From assembly GCF_000218685.1 (NCBI RefSeq), contig NW_006763295.1:372001-436000 (forward strand): a stretch of DNA of 64,000 nt. The letters run 5' to 3'. Made by a program: the position numbers and the translations under genes. Shown here piece after piece: positions 1-14,133 of this stretch. This DNA is from Serpula lacrymans var. lacrymans S7.9. Lineage: Eukaryota; Basidiomycota; Agaricomycetes; Boletales; Serpulaceae. The notes beneath the pieces are model-generated. The model had not been told where the DNA came from. It searched no databases and saw only the letters and a list, made by a program, of their open reading frames with translations. The number at the start of each line of letters is the position of its first letter. Position 1 is the stretch's first letter.

Positions 1-1510
<1,510 letters not shown>

Positions 1511-1571
1511 TTTGTGAGTGCCGGAATATGAATTTGTCTGAACGGTATCGAGAGAAGCAACGCCACGAAGT

Positions 1572-1581
1572 ATGATGTCAG
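1572..1581 (+). promoter_or_regulatory. Candidate CYS3-type sulfur-response site upstream of MET3
   Basis: ATGATGTCAG matches the Neurospora CYS3 bZIP consensus ATGRYRYCAT at 9 of 10 positions. It lies 62-71 bases upstream of the MET3 ATG. Sulfur control of MET3 by CYS3/MetR factors is known in filamentous fungi; whether this site works in this organism is inference. Confidence 0.35.
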
Positions 1582-2973
1582 CGTTTGAAGAGTCTTGACC
1601 AACACCACCTCGGGGAATTAAATGGTCAATTCAAAGTTGTGAGGTGTGTTATATGGGTAGCGCGAGTTCATCTGCGATGAGACAATATCACGCAATCGTT
1701 AGCCAGCAATAATGACGAATACTTATAGGTAATACAAAATCAAACTAATCGAAATTGAATTTCTCACATTGTTAAAGTTGAAGTCTATACTATTACATCG
1801 TTTCTTGCCAACGCTATGGGCATCTTGCAGGCACCGAGAGAGAGCAATTGCCCTCGAAAAACAAATCAGTAAAAGCTGGGTTGTCGAACGGAAAGTTGTA
1901 TTTGAATGTTCCTCTATACCTTATATGGTAAGGGTATTACATAAGCGTGTCTCCTGTGCCCCCGACAAGCGCCTAATTTCCTCAAAGCAGTGTTCTAACA
2001 AGCGCCCTGCGATCTCGCTTTCCACCAGTATCATCATTGGCAGGACATCGACATACAACGATCTGAGTTCTAATGATAGCAATAGCTAATGTCTCAATAC
2101 ATCACGAGTTAAAATCCACCTCAAGGCCAAGATAATATATGAAACATCTTCGACGTGGACCTGCCTTTCGAGAGTGGACCTGAGAAAATTATCATGGATC
2201 ATGATAACTAACGTCGTACTTATCTACAAGGAGCATCGGTATGTTTTAAAAGCACTTGGTTTGGAGATAACCTCGACCTAGGCATCTGGATCCTTGCTAG
2301 CGTCGAATTTCCAAAACCATGCGCGGTTTTCTTACGACAGAAGGCTCTGAAATGGAAGCTGGTGGTTTTGCAAATCCGGGGCTGTTTTCCCAAATCTACC
2401 TACGTGTGGCCACAGGACCATCTCTTGAGGATTATTGTTGTGTATCGCATCTCGCAGAACACGTTTTGACGGGCGCGCCGTTCAGTATTGTCATGTGCTG
2501 TTACGGCCCATAATCCGGGGGCATGTGAGTCCTTCCATTATTCTCAGCTTCTCCCCCTCCCCCTCACCTTGTTGACGACATAGAAGACTTCTACACATCC
2601 AATGACCAGCCGACGCGTATAGATCTCTGATGCCTTGCCATGCTTTGAAGCAACATGATGTGTTAAAGAATATATTAGGAAGATATATGATAACTTATCC
2701 TTATCTCTTAATGGGCATCTGTGTCCGCATGCTAGCGTTCTTCTCGAGCCTTAAAGATGCTTAAAGAGCGAAAATAGTCCATCTATAGCAAATTACCATA
2801 ACCTCCCTATGGTAGTACAGTGGGTTGCAAATAATAATATTACAAATGCCATGCAAAGTCAAAGTAGACCTCTGCCGAAAAAAAGAATGACCTGTAAAAA
2901 CTTGGACAGAACGACGAACGTGTATGCACAGAATGTATATCCACAAGATTAATCCAAGTCTCTGTCAGTTCAC
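1582..2973. other. Gene-poor stretch between MET3 and the next gene
   Basis: Holds the MET3 upstream region and the 3' end region of the membrane-protein gene. A 106-codon plus-strand frame at 1769-2089 and a 64-codon frame at 2319-2513 show no recognisable protein character, so I do not call them genes. Nothing else is supported. Confidence 0.5.
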
Positions 2974-4862
2974 TCAAGCCCAGCACCATCCATCGACAGC
3001 GTCACGTTGTCGAGTGAGACTCTCCACTACCGCTTCACCCTGTTGGTCATAGTCCCAATAAACCGGTCGTTGACCCCACCCCACCCATCCATATACCCGA
3101 TACCCAGAGATGAAATCAAATTGATACTCACGCGGGCTAGCTCCGCCAGATGAAGCAGGCGGATCTGCGCCTTCCGCAACCGTCGCTGTGGCTAGCTTCG
3201 TCCGCACATCAAACGTCCCCTGATACTTCCGATCAAGAGTCACATTCGATGGACCAAGGTCATTCTGCGCACGCAGCCTCAGTACTGTTGGCGGTGATGA
3301 AGGATCGTGAGAGATGGCTGCATTGAGTGCGCCCTTAAAAGTGCGCATGGTGGCAATGAAATTTGGCCGAGTTGGTGTCACTTTATTTGGGGCAAGCAAT
3401 GTCACATTTGCAGTGATATTACTAAAAGATTGTCAGTCTAGTTAGGGGCAGTGTAAAGCGCAACGACGTACTCGTATCCAGTGCTGAGAGCAAGCAGAGT
3501 AGGATACTCTGATTTGGGGTCGTTATAGAGGGAGATGTTGGCATCAATAGGGCTATTCGAGGTACAGATTATAAGAAACAAGTGTTTCGACGAATGATAG
3601 ATGACATACGCTTTAATGGTGCTTAAAGTCAGACCACTCGTAACATCAAACTGACCAGTTATTGGTTCTAGTGAAGTTTCAACTAGTATCGATTCTGCTT
3701 GCATTGACTGGGGATCATGAAACAATTAGCTTCTAGAAGAACTGATAGCGCGAGACGAGGGTAAACATACACCAACAGAAACTTCCGATAGAGGACCTTC
3801 TATATCAACTTGCTGGAAATTGACATTAGGGCCCAAATTGCCGAATTTCTGAAGAAACATCGGCAGAAATGTGGAAAAACTGTTGACGTAGGCAGGGCCG
3901 ATTGTCTGAGGGAAGAGCAAAGTGAAATTCAACATGAGAGAATCAGTGTCGGTGACGTTGCCGGGAACCTGCGAAAGCAGAGTCAGATTGCCCACTCTAG
4001 ATGCGAGACTAAAAAGACCGACATAGACGGAAAGATCAGTATAGTTATCGGCTGCGATCACACAGACAAGCGTCTGGTTGTTTATGATACTACTCGATGC
4101 CTGCATGGTGATCAGAAGGACAGCACTGTCTGTGGTATTGTCGGGATTCATGTCAACGATAAGGTCGCCACTGATGAAGTCGAAATCCTGGTTATAAGAA
4201 GCGTTGGTGGAGAAACTGTAGTCTCCATTAGCTGAAACGTTGTACTGGACGCTGATTCAACAAATAAATTTTTTAAGAACGTTCTGTGTGCATGGCAATA
4301 AAGAAAGACACACGTTGACAGTATAATGTCTGTGTAGCCGATAGCGTTGGATGATGTCCAGTTACTGCAGACTGGGGTGTAGCCGCTCTGGACGACACCG
4401 ACAATGTTGTTTGTGTATGCAGGATTTGAGTTTTTATCCTGCCATGGAACGGGGTATGAGAGAGAAGATAGGGAATAGGACTGGATGGTGTTGGTGTTAT
4501 CGTTGCGGGTTTTCTGCGAAAGGTGAGTGTGTGGCTGGGCCATAGGAGGAAATTGAACGCACAGTGACTATTAGGGGAATGCCGATGACGATGGAGAGGG
4601 TAATGTAGATGGTTAAAGCGCAGAGAGTGGCTTTCCAGAACCGAGCATCAAAACGTTTTTTCACAGGAGGTTTGCGGAGAGATTCTGGGGACGGAGATGG
4701 GGAGCGATTGAGGTTGAGGGCCAAGGCCTGAGACGTCTCGTAGTCGGGAAGGGGACTGAATGGACGTCTGCCGCCTGCCACGCGTTCTGGGAAACGCAAA
4801 GTCGGACCAGTGGCGGAATCATCCTTCAACTTCTGCTGGTCTTCTTCGTCGAGTATTATCAT
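2974..4862 (-). CDS. Single-pass membrane protein with large extracellular domain, function unknown
   Basis: Six exons join in phase: 4563-4862, 4314-4513, 3771-4251, 3610-3707, 3472-3552 and 2974-3421, giving 535 residues. I start at the ATG at 4860-4862 (MIILDEEDQQ); the frame stays open upstream to about 4967, so a longer N-terminus is possible. The N-terminal ~80 residues are cytoplasm-like and rich in P and S, followed by one transmembrane helix (about residues 75-100, ending IGIPLIVT). The rest has many N-x-S/T glycosylation sites and the C-terminal block RVYGWVGWGQRPVYWD. I recall similar proteins as conserved hypotheticals in Agaricomycetes but know no function. Confidence 0.8.
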
Positions 4863-4967
4863 GCCAGGAGGGAGTGCATCGACGACGACGGCGACGAGAT
4901 GGAAAGAACGGCGACGACGAACGACGGTGCGAGATTGATGATGAGTGATGGGAAAAAATGGGAGCAA

Positions 4968-5711
4968 TTAGGGCTGATTACATAAACATCCCGTGACTAA
5001 CCGTGACAACAACAGTCACAGGTCACGACCCCTATACGGCTATCCGCACTCAGGCTAGTACGGATTCTGCAGCCACGTTCGATGTCGCCGCCGGACAGTG
5101 CCACTGAGTCACCAAGAGAACAAGGTCACCACTGTCCGTCGTAATTCCGAGGATACAAATCTCCAATAACCCCAGAATCCACATCGCTGCACACGCGTCT
5201 AATCTTAGACTCGAGTATCGAAGCTTTTAGTGGACATCACCCAGCTGTTCGTTCACGAGGTAGAGGTCAGACGGTTGTCTCCATCTCCACCCTTCTAAAC
5301 GGTAATCACATCTTGTACTACTCGTCTGCAACAAATCACTGAGGGTTTACTTGGTCCAAACATCATATGCATCGATCATCACACCCTGGTTTCATTGTAT
5401 TCTATTCTGATCTGCCTGTTTCTTGATCCGTTGCATTTCTTGGTGTGTGCACTCCTAACTTGGGACCGGTATCTCAACCAATCACTCTCACATGCTCGAT
5501 TCACGCCGTCATGTGGCCTGTACCTGAAGTATGAAACCCTCTGAATCAAGACGGACGCGTCCCACTGTGCTCCACGAGGTAGACATGCGAGAAGAACGAC
5601 TTTGCTTTATACAGACAACTCCAGACCCATTTCACATTTATTTCACCAGAATACTGCATTATGCCACCATTGCAAACATTGTAGAGATGTCCAAGATATG
5701 TGCGTAAATGA
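4968..5711. other. Intergenic region, nothing recognised
   Basis: Upstream region of the membrane-protein gene (leftward) and sequence before the duplicated promoter of amidohydrolase copy A. I see no gene, repeat or RNA. Confidence 0.5.
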
Positions 5712-8700
5712 ATGAACTGTCATGTATCCAGCGCATCTTGAGGATCTCTTACGTTACAATCGCACCACCTATTCGGACGAGCAAGGATAAGTAGATTCAA
5801 CTTTATGCTACTGTGAATAAAAGTCTCCCACATCGTCGCGAGTTTCTCGGCTTAGAAAGGCATTGAGAAAGCCATGGGTTCGGAGAAAGGCCTCCCTGTC
5901 CATCGCGACCTCGATCGAGTCCCTCCTGCAACGAGAAATGTACGCCCAGTACGAAAAACCGGCAAGACATTTGTCACAGTTCCTTGGCATGCACAGGAAA
6001 CACTTGCTAAGTGCCGTGCACTAAACACGCGACCAGGAGCATCTACAAACGAACGTTTGCAATTAGACAGGTTTCAGCCAGGGACAAACCCAATAGTCAT
6101 TCGTAATGCCTCTATCTGGACTGGCTTGGACAATGGTCTCGACGTGCTGCAGGCAGACTTGTTCTTGGACAAGGGTCTCATCAAGTCAGTTGGAGAAATT
6201 GACCTAACCATACTTGCGAAGGATCGTACAAAGGAAATCACGGTTATAGATGCCCACGTGAGTTCTTCTCTAGCTTTTGCCTTGACAAGGTGTATTTACC
6301 AGCTGTATGCGCGTCTTAGGGAACTTGGTTGACCCCAGGGTACGTGTCTACGTTTTCCAGCGCACAAAGATAAGCATAACACTTGTATGTAGAATAGTTG
6401 ATGTGCACTCACATATGTCAGTTGATGCTGCGCCTGCACTATCAGGTGCAAGTGATGCAAACTCAATGAAAGGGTTGACTTTGCCTTGGTTGCGCTCAAT
6501 TGATGGCCTAAACACCCACGATGATAGTTATGCTCACTCGATCGCAGGAGGTGTAACTACTTCGTTGATTCTTCCGGGCTCAGCAGATGCTATCGGTATT
6601 ATTTACCCAACATTTAAATTACAAATCTGCATACTGAATATACCCTCATAGGCGGGCAAGCATTTACTATCAAACTGCGTTCCACACAAGAACGATCTTC
6701 GTCGTCTCTCTTGGTGGAGCCACCTTTCGGGTTAAATGGCTCAGATGTTGATTTAGAAGTCCCTCCTAGATGGCGTCACATGAAGTTAGTGTTAGTGTCT
6801 CTGCATCTATTGAACGTTTCACTAATCGCATCGCTAGGCACGCGTGTGGTTAGTCTAGTGATGTTACTGTGTTGCATCATTGATACTGATGATCATTCGT
6901 GACCACAATAGGAGAGAACCCTTGTATGTTTGTCGTCATACTGATCTTCCTATTGCAATTCTCACAAGTTCGCAGCGCTATCATATTCTGGGACAAGAAT
7001 GGATACTGTCTGGTCGTACAGAGAAGCGTGAATAACTTCCACTTCTATCTCCTTTCTCCGAGCCAAGCAACCTAACCATTTGTTTCCAGGTACAATCGAG
7101 CACGCCAGGTCAAGAATTCTCAAGAAGAATATTGCTCCAAGGCTCTTGCGGGGGATTGGACCGGTCTTGGATCATTCCCAGAAAGCTTTCAGTGGGAAGC
7201 CCTTGTTGATGTTCTAAGAGGAAAAGTCAAAGTAAGTGCATGCATATATGCCTATTTGGTCCCTAGATCTAACAGGGCTGAATAGGTTCATACTCATTGC
7301 TATGAAGCTGTGGATTTCGATGCCTTCGTCAGAGTATAACTTTTACTTGCGATTTTTGGCACAGTTATTTACCAAACGTCCTTGTAGCTATCCAATGAAT
7401 TTCAGTTCTCTGTCGCAGCATTCCATCATGCTCACGAGGCTTACCTTGTCTCAGATGTTCTGAAGAAAGCATATGGTTCGCGACTTTGTCTTTCGTACCA
7501 CAATTGTGCTCAAATCATTTGTAGAGCACCCGCCTGCTGTCGCTATGTTTGCCGCATTTTCTCGGTATGTGAATGCAAATTGTGACTTTTCTATATGACT
7601 TTTCTAATTACTTCTTGTAGGTATAAACGCGAAGCTTACCGGCACTCCGAGTTCGTGCCTCGACTATTGCACGACGATGGCATCAAAGTCATCATGGAGG
7701 TTCATCACAACACATCTTTACCATGATATTATGATTCACTGATATTCTTGTTGTTATCAGAGTGATCATCCTGCTATCCAGTCTCGTTACCTCCTGCATG
7801 AGGCACAGCAGGCTCACTATTACGATTTACCTGAAAACGTTGCACTGGCCTCAGTCATCAGCACTGCTGCAGAAGTACTTGGATTGGACCATAGGTTGGG
7901 ATACATCAAAGAAGGTAAATCTATTCTCACTCAAAAATGTGAACGCCGTTAATAACTTGACTCTCAAAGGGTACGATGCAGGCTAGTCTGAATACACTCA
8001 CAAATATTTTGATCACACTCATTTCCTTTGTAGACGTTGTTCTCTGGGACAGTCACCCCCTCGCCCTAGGAGCTACTCCCTTGCAAGTCATCATTGATGG
8101 TATCCCACAGATATCTTCTCCTCATGCATCGATCAAGCCCGCTTCCCTCCAATCTTCACCCACTACCCCAGATTTCGAAAAAGAAGCTGCAGACGCGATT
8201 AAATACGAAAGTCTCCCACCTCTGGAGCCTTCGCGTACGGTAACAGATTTAGTGATTTTCTATAATGTATCGAGTGTATGGGCGCGAGAAGCTGGCACTG
8301 TACAGGCGGCATTCGGGGTCCAAGAGGGCGAATCTAGGGGCGTGGTTGTTGTCGACAACGGACGACTTGTCTGCGCGAACGTGTTGGAGGCCGCTTGTGC
8401 TTCGTACATGTCATCAGGCTCAGTTCAGGTCGACTTGCAAGGTGGATCCCTTGCGCCTGCACTTGTGGCTGCAGGTTCTGCGATCGGATTGCAAGACATC
8501 GCCGGAGAACCGTCCACTGGCGATGGTACCGTCTATGATGTTATGAAAAGTATACCGAGTGTTGTTGGTGGAGACAGCAGTATCATCAAAGCAATTGATG
8601 GTTTGCAATACGGCAGTCGTAATGCACTGTAGGTCTTCTATTACCTCTGTATAATGTTCGTTTAACTAATATTCATCTCAAGGGTCGCTCACCATTCCGG

Positions 8701-10347
8701 CGTGACAACCGCGATCACTGCGCCAACTTCGAACGGAGTTATTGCAGGCCTGAGTGCTCATTTCTCTTTAGGATCAGCGCATAGACTCCAACAGGGTGCT
8801 GTCATCAATGATGTAGCTAGCGTACATGTAAAAATCAGACACCTAGGAGAGCCCAGCGTGAGCCCACAAATCGCCGCTCTGCGCCGACTCCTTCTGGAAC
8901 CTCAAGGCAGAGAAAGGGGCAAGTAGCTGAAACAAGTCACAAAGGTGTGTTTTTGTGGTAACGATTTAGCGTTAGTTTTACTTAGCCTATGTTGCTATTT
9001 TTAGGGAGAGGTACCTCTGGTAGTGGATGTTAAAAGTGCAGACATCATTTGACCCTTCTAGTTCTGAAGAAAGAAGTGGAAGCCGTTTCTGGTGCTCCCA
9101 TAAAAATGACCCTCTTTAGAGCTGCGGAAGCACATCTTCTCTCTGCCGTTTCATAGACTTCACAATACTGAGCATTTGTTATAATTGACACACCAGCACC
9201 TACTTACGCTTCACTTTTGTACTTCTACTTTTATTTTCCAAGTCACATGACCAGTCATGTGACCATTTACTTTACTTTACATTTTCAACTTTTCATAGTC
9301 ACATGACCAGTTATGTGACATATCACCTGACCAGTGTCTAGACTCATCATGTGACCAGTCACATGCTAGACATCGGACTTTGAACTTTATTTACAACTGT
9401 ACAGTACCTCATGTATTTTAGTATATAAACTGGAGCAATACATGGGGAAGGACTCAGCGAGTCCTCCTGTTGTCTAGCACAACTAACTCACTGCAGCCAA
9501 AGGGGTAACCACTCCCCATCATTTTTTTAATAGTGTGTTCCTGTGTGCGCCGGAGTAAATAACTCTTTGTTACGATCTCTATTGGACATTTAAGGACTAC
9601 TCATTTCTTTTTACTCATTGGTTATACCATCGGACCGATGACTCATCTCCTTCACGTACACTTCCGTTCCTCTCGCATTCACAGTACCTATTATAGTACT
9701 TAGTCCTCAACAGACGGACCTGCCCTAGATAGGACCTAACTCCTATCACCGACTCCTTTTCATTATAAATACCATGTAACAGCAGTAGTATTCTCTAATA
9801 CAATTCTACGCAGTTTATGCTTACAAAGCTAGACTCCTAAGATCAGACTTCTATTCAGAAGAAGACCAACTCCCGTTGGAAAACCTCTACTCAGAACTAC
9901 GTTCTCGAACTTGTCTTCAGATAAGTCTCTTTACAAACCTCGATGAACCCTCAGACTTTGTTAAGCACTTCGTGCGTAACACTCTTGGTTGTTACAGCAT
10001 TGGTTTTTTCCAGTTTAATGGGATCACCTGTAACAGAAGCACCATTAGCGGCTTGGGCAGTACGGAACTTGAGGTGGGATGCAGCTTGGGTAAGTTACTC
10101 TCTGATACCGCATGGCTCATCTATCTTAAACTATCGCGTCTGAATAGGCATCTATTGGCTCTCATGGGAAATAAGCACAGCCCAGGCGTTAGCAATAGCA
10201 TCCATCAATATCGAAACCTTATTTGGCGTGCAGGTTAATCCCATTGATAGAGATATCGTGGCAACAAGTGGAGGAGACCTTCTCAGCTTTGTAGGGAAAG
10301 TTGTTGCCATTGTTTCACCCAGGTGGGGCCTGGTAGACATACTGTGA
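5712..10347 (+). pseudogene. Amidohydrolase (CE9-like) gene copy A, inactivated
   Basis: Matches the intact gene at 33515-37390 exon by exon, including about 160 bp of promoter (from 5712) and the same introns. ATG at 5874-5876. The metal-binding VDVHSH motif is still present. Damage: an in-frame loss of about 81 bp that removes the N-terminal membrane anchor; TAG at 8924-8926; a one-base loss near 9050 (the reading then meets TGA); loss of about 100 bp near 9140; a solo LTR at 9177-9996; and a further deletion of about 84 bp after 10020. The end, through TGA at 10345-10347, is still recognisable. Most exons differ from copy B by only a few percent by eye, so the break is recent relative to the duplication. 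Confidence 0.92.
9177..9996 (+). mobile_element. Solo LTR, family A (820 bp), inserted in amidohydrolase copy A
   Basis: Begins TGTTATAATTG and ends TTGGTTGTTACA. It is flanked by the perfect 5-bp target duplication GCATT (9172-9176 and 9997-10001). Comparison with copy B shows the flanks were once contiguous. Partial relatives lie at 13780-14089 (plus) and 17882-18171 (minus). The U3-like part carries several inverted repeats of GTCACATGAC/GTCATGTGAC (for example 9242-9263). Confidence 0.9.
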
Positions 10348-10385
10348 AAGAGGGGACAGTTATCCTATAAAATGCCACTTAGATC

Positions 10386-10609
10386 TAATAAAACTAAGTG
10401 AAACTACAATGGATGTTAGTTAAGGTGATCTCTAATAAATATAATGTAACATACCTCAGCCGCTGCCCAAGAGGCTATAGAAATGACTGAGGTATTTCTA
10501 TACTAAACTCCCTACTACTTATAGTCAGAGGTGCTACTCCCTACAGTATAATGACTCCTAGGAGAACAATGGCTGCTTTGGCAGAGACCGGGTTTATCCG
10601 GTTTTGTCA
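10386..10609 (-). repeat. Dispersed repeat family B, copy 1 (224 bp)
   Basis: Shares most of its length with 31483-31804: same ends (TAATAAA...TTTTGTCA on the plus strand) and a central CTGCCCAAGAGGCTATAG block. Its flanks AGATC (10381-10385) and AGACC (10610-10614) look like a 5-bp target duplication with one mismatch. It sits just after the stop of amidohydrolase copy A and is absent at that point in copy B. The orientation is inferred from the TGACAAAAC end on the minus strand. Probably a solo LTR or a non-autonomous element. Confidence 0.7.
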
Positions 10610-10622
10610 AGACCAAGATAAA

Positions 10623-13600
10623 TAGGAGAAGATGGGTACAACGTACTCACTTAGATTAGATAAGTACCATACTGATAAGGCAACAGACATACAATTGCCA
10701 GTAGATCAGTCTGATAGATAAGACAATTCCTGGTACCGTCAGGTAACCAGGTCTTACGACTGATAATTGACACTGGATCTGGCACCGGTCAGTCGCTCCG
10801 GTCATCCGTACTTCGCACGTGTCTGATTACATGTCCTCCCACAACGACAACACTGCATGACATTGTTAACCCGTTTATCGCGCAATGCACCTCAATGTGA
10901 AGAAGACCCACTGGAACGGGAAGAAGTACAAATGAGAGTGGATCATTCAATGGTACGAGCCATTTGCCACCTACCACAAGCCATCTTCTTGTAGAAAGTA
11001 TATTATGTAGGTGAACTTCGGAGCTTCGCCCGAAGATTTACTCTGTGATTATAACCAACTTTTTGTGGCCACCATTGTTCTTTCACATGATATTTACATA
11101 TGTTTGTTATATAAGAAGCATGTATTTATGTTGTTACGGCCTTCATTTGCCAAAGGAATCCTTCTCCCACACCTGTTCCCGTGCCCTGAGGGACCAAATA
11201 TCCAACACTTCTCACTCCGGCATAGTGAAATATGCATCCTGTCATTTCCATGCGGTCTACTCCAATGGTTTTCAGAGACTTGCAACATGGCAATGTCATC
11301 TTAATACTGGCAACCATTGAGAGGAAACCGTGTCCACCTTTCACTTTACCACATGCCTGGCAAGCTTACTTACGTGTCCAATATGTACAATTACCCGCAG
11401 AAGACTGAAAGCTACATATGCTACTATTTAGAACTCTTGTGATCTTTATTGGTGCTTGCCTATTACAGGTGCCAGGGGTGCCTGGAGGGCGATACTATCT
11501 TATCATAAACTCTTTTACATACCACTGAATATAACAAAGGTTAAATTCAGTCCTATGGGAATTGAGTAAGTGAGTAACCCCCGAGTGAATCAGTAAGATA
11601 TACCAGATGAAGCTAGTGGTGATGTGCAATTGGGCCTAAATGGGCCGTTGGGAGGATTATGGCATGGACACATATAGGAGTGCTGGAAGCCCAGAAGCCT
11701 TGTGCACCTACCAGGCAAAGGTAGCCAGAGGTTGCTGGACCGAGCAGGGTGATAAAAATGCTTAACAATAAACCAATAAGTTTTTTGTTTGACAAATGGC
11801 CATCAATTATCAAGAGACAATGATAAGTTGTTGACAAGAAACCCAAACAAAGCCTGTTGTTGACAGATGACAGACCACTTGGAATACCCAGAAAACTGCA
11901 CAAACCCTGAAAATAGAAGGTTGGTCTTCACAGGAAGAGAATATGCCTCTCTCCTTAGGGAGACTGAACCTCTAATTACAGCCAGAGAAATCCACACATT
12001 AGTAGACAGTGTAAGGACCATTTATGTTTTCTTATTTTCTTATGTTTTCATTTCATGTCTTGGCTCTCAGACACTTTCCCTGTTACACCTCTGGCTCTAG
12101 GGCTAGAGGTATCCTTTGCTATCTTGCTTCTCATAACCCTCACAGGCTTTCTTAACCATTATTACCACTTTATATCGCAAATCAGAGACTGGGTAGTACT
12201 CCCAGCCAGCCAGCACAATGGGTAAGGACTGGTGGTAGAGATCTTGCCAACCAGCTCCAAGCCCCATCAGTACCTGGAGATATTAATAAACACTTTAGTC
12301 AGGATTGTACCTCATCATGAGGATACAGTTCCTAAATATGTGTGACAATACTTATTATTAGTACATTCTCTCACCTGCTAATTAATCCCTGAAGTTGTAC
12401 AATAGTTATTCTTTTCTTATTGAATAGTTTCATCCTTAGACCACTTTTCTTTTATTCTACTTCCGGTCTAAGAGATAGATGAGTAGCTATAAAAACCCTA
12501 CATACTCATGTATCGTTCTTTAGCTTTTTATTACTTGAATCACCCACTTTACTCCTAAACAGAAATCATTGAGTTTACTCTAAAGTCCTCTACTTGTTAT
12601 AATCTCTAACATCTGTTGACCTCAAGCTCCTTGTACCTTTTACTCCCTGCAAGTGTAGTTGGAGACGGGTATCATTTTTGTTATACTTTAAGGTTGCCTC
12701 ACAGACAGGCTGATTGAGCAACAGCTCAATCAGTGGAGAGAAAGACTTTATAATATAGGGGATAAATTTATTAGCCATTCTATTAGCCACATTAAAAGAG
12801 AAATAACTCTTATGCAAAAAGCAGGAGCAGCTAGATCCTGGGGCCCGCTATACAAGCCATCCACAACAGACTGACCCAGATAACCTGTATGGACAATGGC
12901 CTGTTGAAGATGATTAAGGAGAGAAGATATCATATTTGAGGCATTAAGAGATGCACTCATAGCTCTTTATCAAACAGACAAAGGTAGCAATGAGTACCTT
13001 CAGAGAGCATCTGCTCAATGCAGGTTCAGCAAAACTGTCATATTTCCCCAAATCTGAACCTCCCAAATGTTTGGTTCTCGGGATTACACTCCTCATGGCC
13101 TGCCGGTTAGCATATCCCCGTCTCCCACCCCCACATGGTACTCTGGACTCCCATTCCGATACTCCTGCACTGAACTTCTAGTCCGTCATATGCTTTCCTA
13201 CGCACGTTCCCGTACTCCTCATAGACTCTGTAATTTAGACCTTATGATACACTCCTTGCATATACATTTCTCTCTCGCTAGATAATTGTCCACATGGAAC
13301 TCTGTACCTACATTATGAGTTACTCCCTACAAGCCCCTGCTCCTCCAACAGTATATAAATTGTAGTTCCTGTACTCCATTCCTGCAGTTTGAATATCAAC
13401 TAGATTCCCTCGCCTTTTACAAGTCTCTTTCTAAGTTTTCCAATCCTTCTCTGAAGGGTCCTTACTCTGCTCCCCTTTCATCCTCTACTCTCCTCTGTCC
13501 ATTCTCCACCGAGTTAGGGATCAAGGTCCGTAGAAGGGCCTAGCGCACGAGCTAAGCCAGTTCCCCATCTTGTACTCCATTACCCCCTTCTCCATCTCTG

Positions 13601-13779
13601 TACTCTGTAACTCCAAACACTCTGCAGGTCACAGTTCTGACAAAAAACACCCTCTGGGGAAAAAGCCCCTATGAGGAGCACTAGGTTCCTCATAAATAAA
13701 ATAATTATCCAGCACATACAACATAAGCAGAACACGAAGAAATATGGACACCATCTTGTTTTGGTCATAATCCCAATAG
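10623..13779. other. Degenerate, transposon-like region without a supported gene
   Basis: AT-rich sequence with pyrimidine-rich blocks and several TATA-like runs (for example near 13351), reminiscent of LTR remnants. Short open frames are scattered; one at 11867-12019 on the plus strand (containing RLVFTGREYASLLRE) has protein-like composition but I recognise no family. No intact gene, tRNA or rRNA seen. Confidence 0.4.
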
Positions 13780-14089
13780 TGTTACAATTGACATACCAGC
13801 ACCTACTTTACGCTTCACTTTTCTGTACTTTTACTTTTTATTTTCCAAGTCACATGACTGATCACGTGACCATTTACTTTACTTTACTTTTCACTTTTCA
13901 TAGTCTGACTGATCATGTAATGCCTCACCTGACCAGTGTCTAGACTCAATATATGACTGGTCACATGCTGGACAACGGACTTTAAACTTTGTTTACCAAC
14001 TGCATAGTACCTTATGTATTGTAGTATATATACTGGAGCAATACATGGGGAAGGACCCAGCAAGTCCTCTTCTAGTGTATACCAACATT
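13780..14089 (+). repeat. Partial LTR, family A
   Basis: Aligns with the first ~310 bp of the solo LTR at 9177-9996, from TGTTACAATTGACATACC through the CATGGGGAAGGAC block. It is truncated and followed at about 14134-14209 by an inverted scrap of the 3' part of the same LTR type. Confidence 0.8.
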
Positions 14090-14133
14090 AATATGACAAG
14101 TCACCTCTCTTGATGTGTTTACTCTGGCATTTA

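Noticed and set aside
1769..2089. 106-codon plus-strand frame
   Set aside because: No domain, no conserved-looking composition and no plausible neighbouring exons; treated as chance.
9240..9400. CRISPR-like or origin-like repeat array
   Set aside because: The repeats are short palindromic half-sites inside an LTR, with no regular spacers, in a eukaryotic genome.
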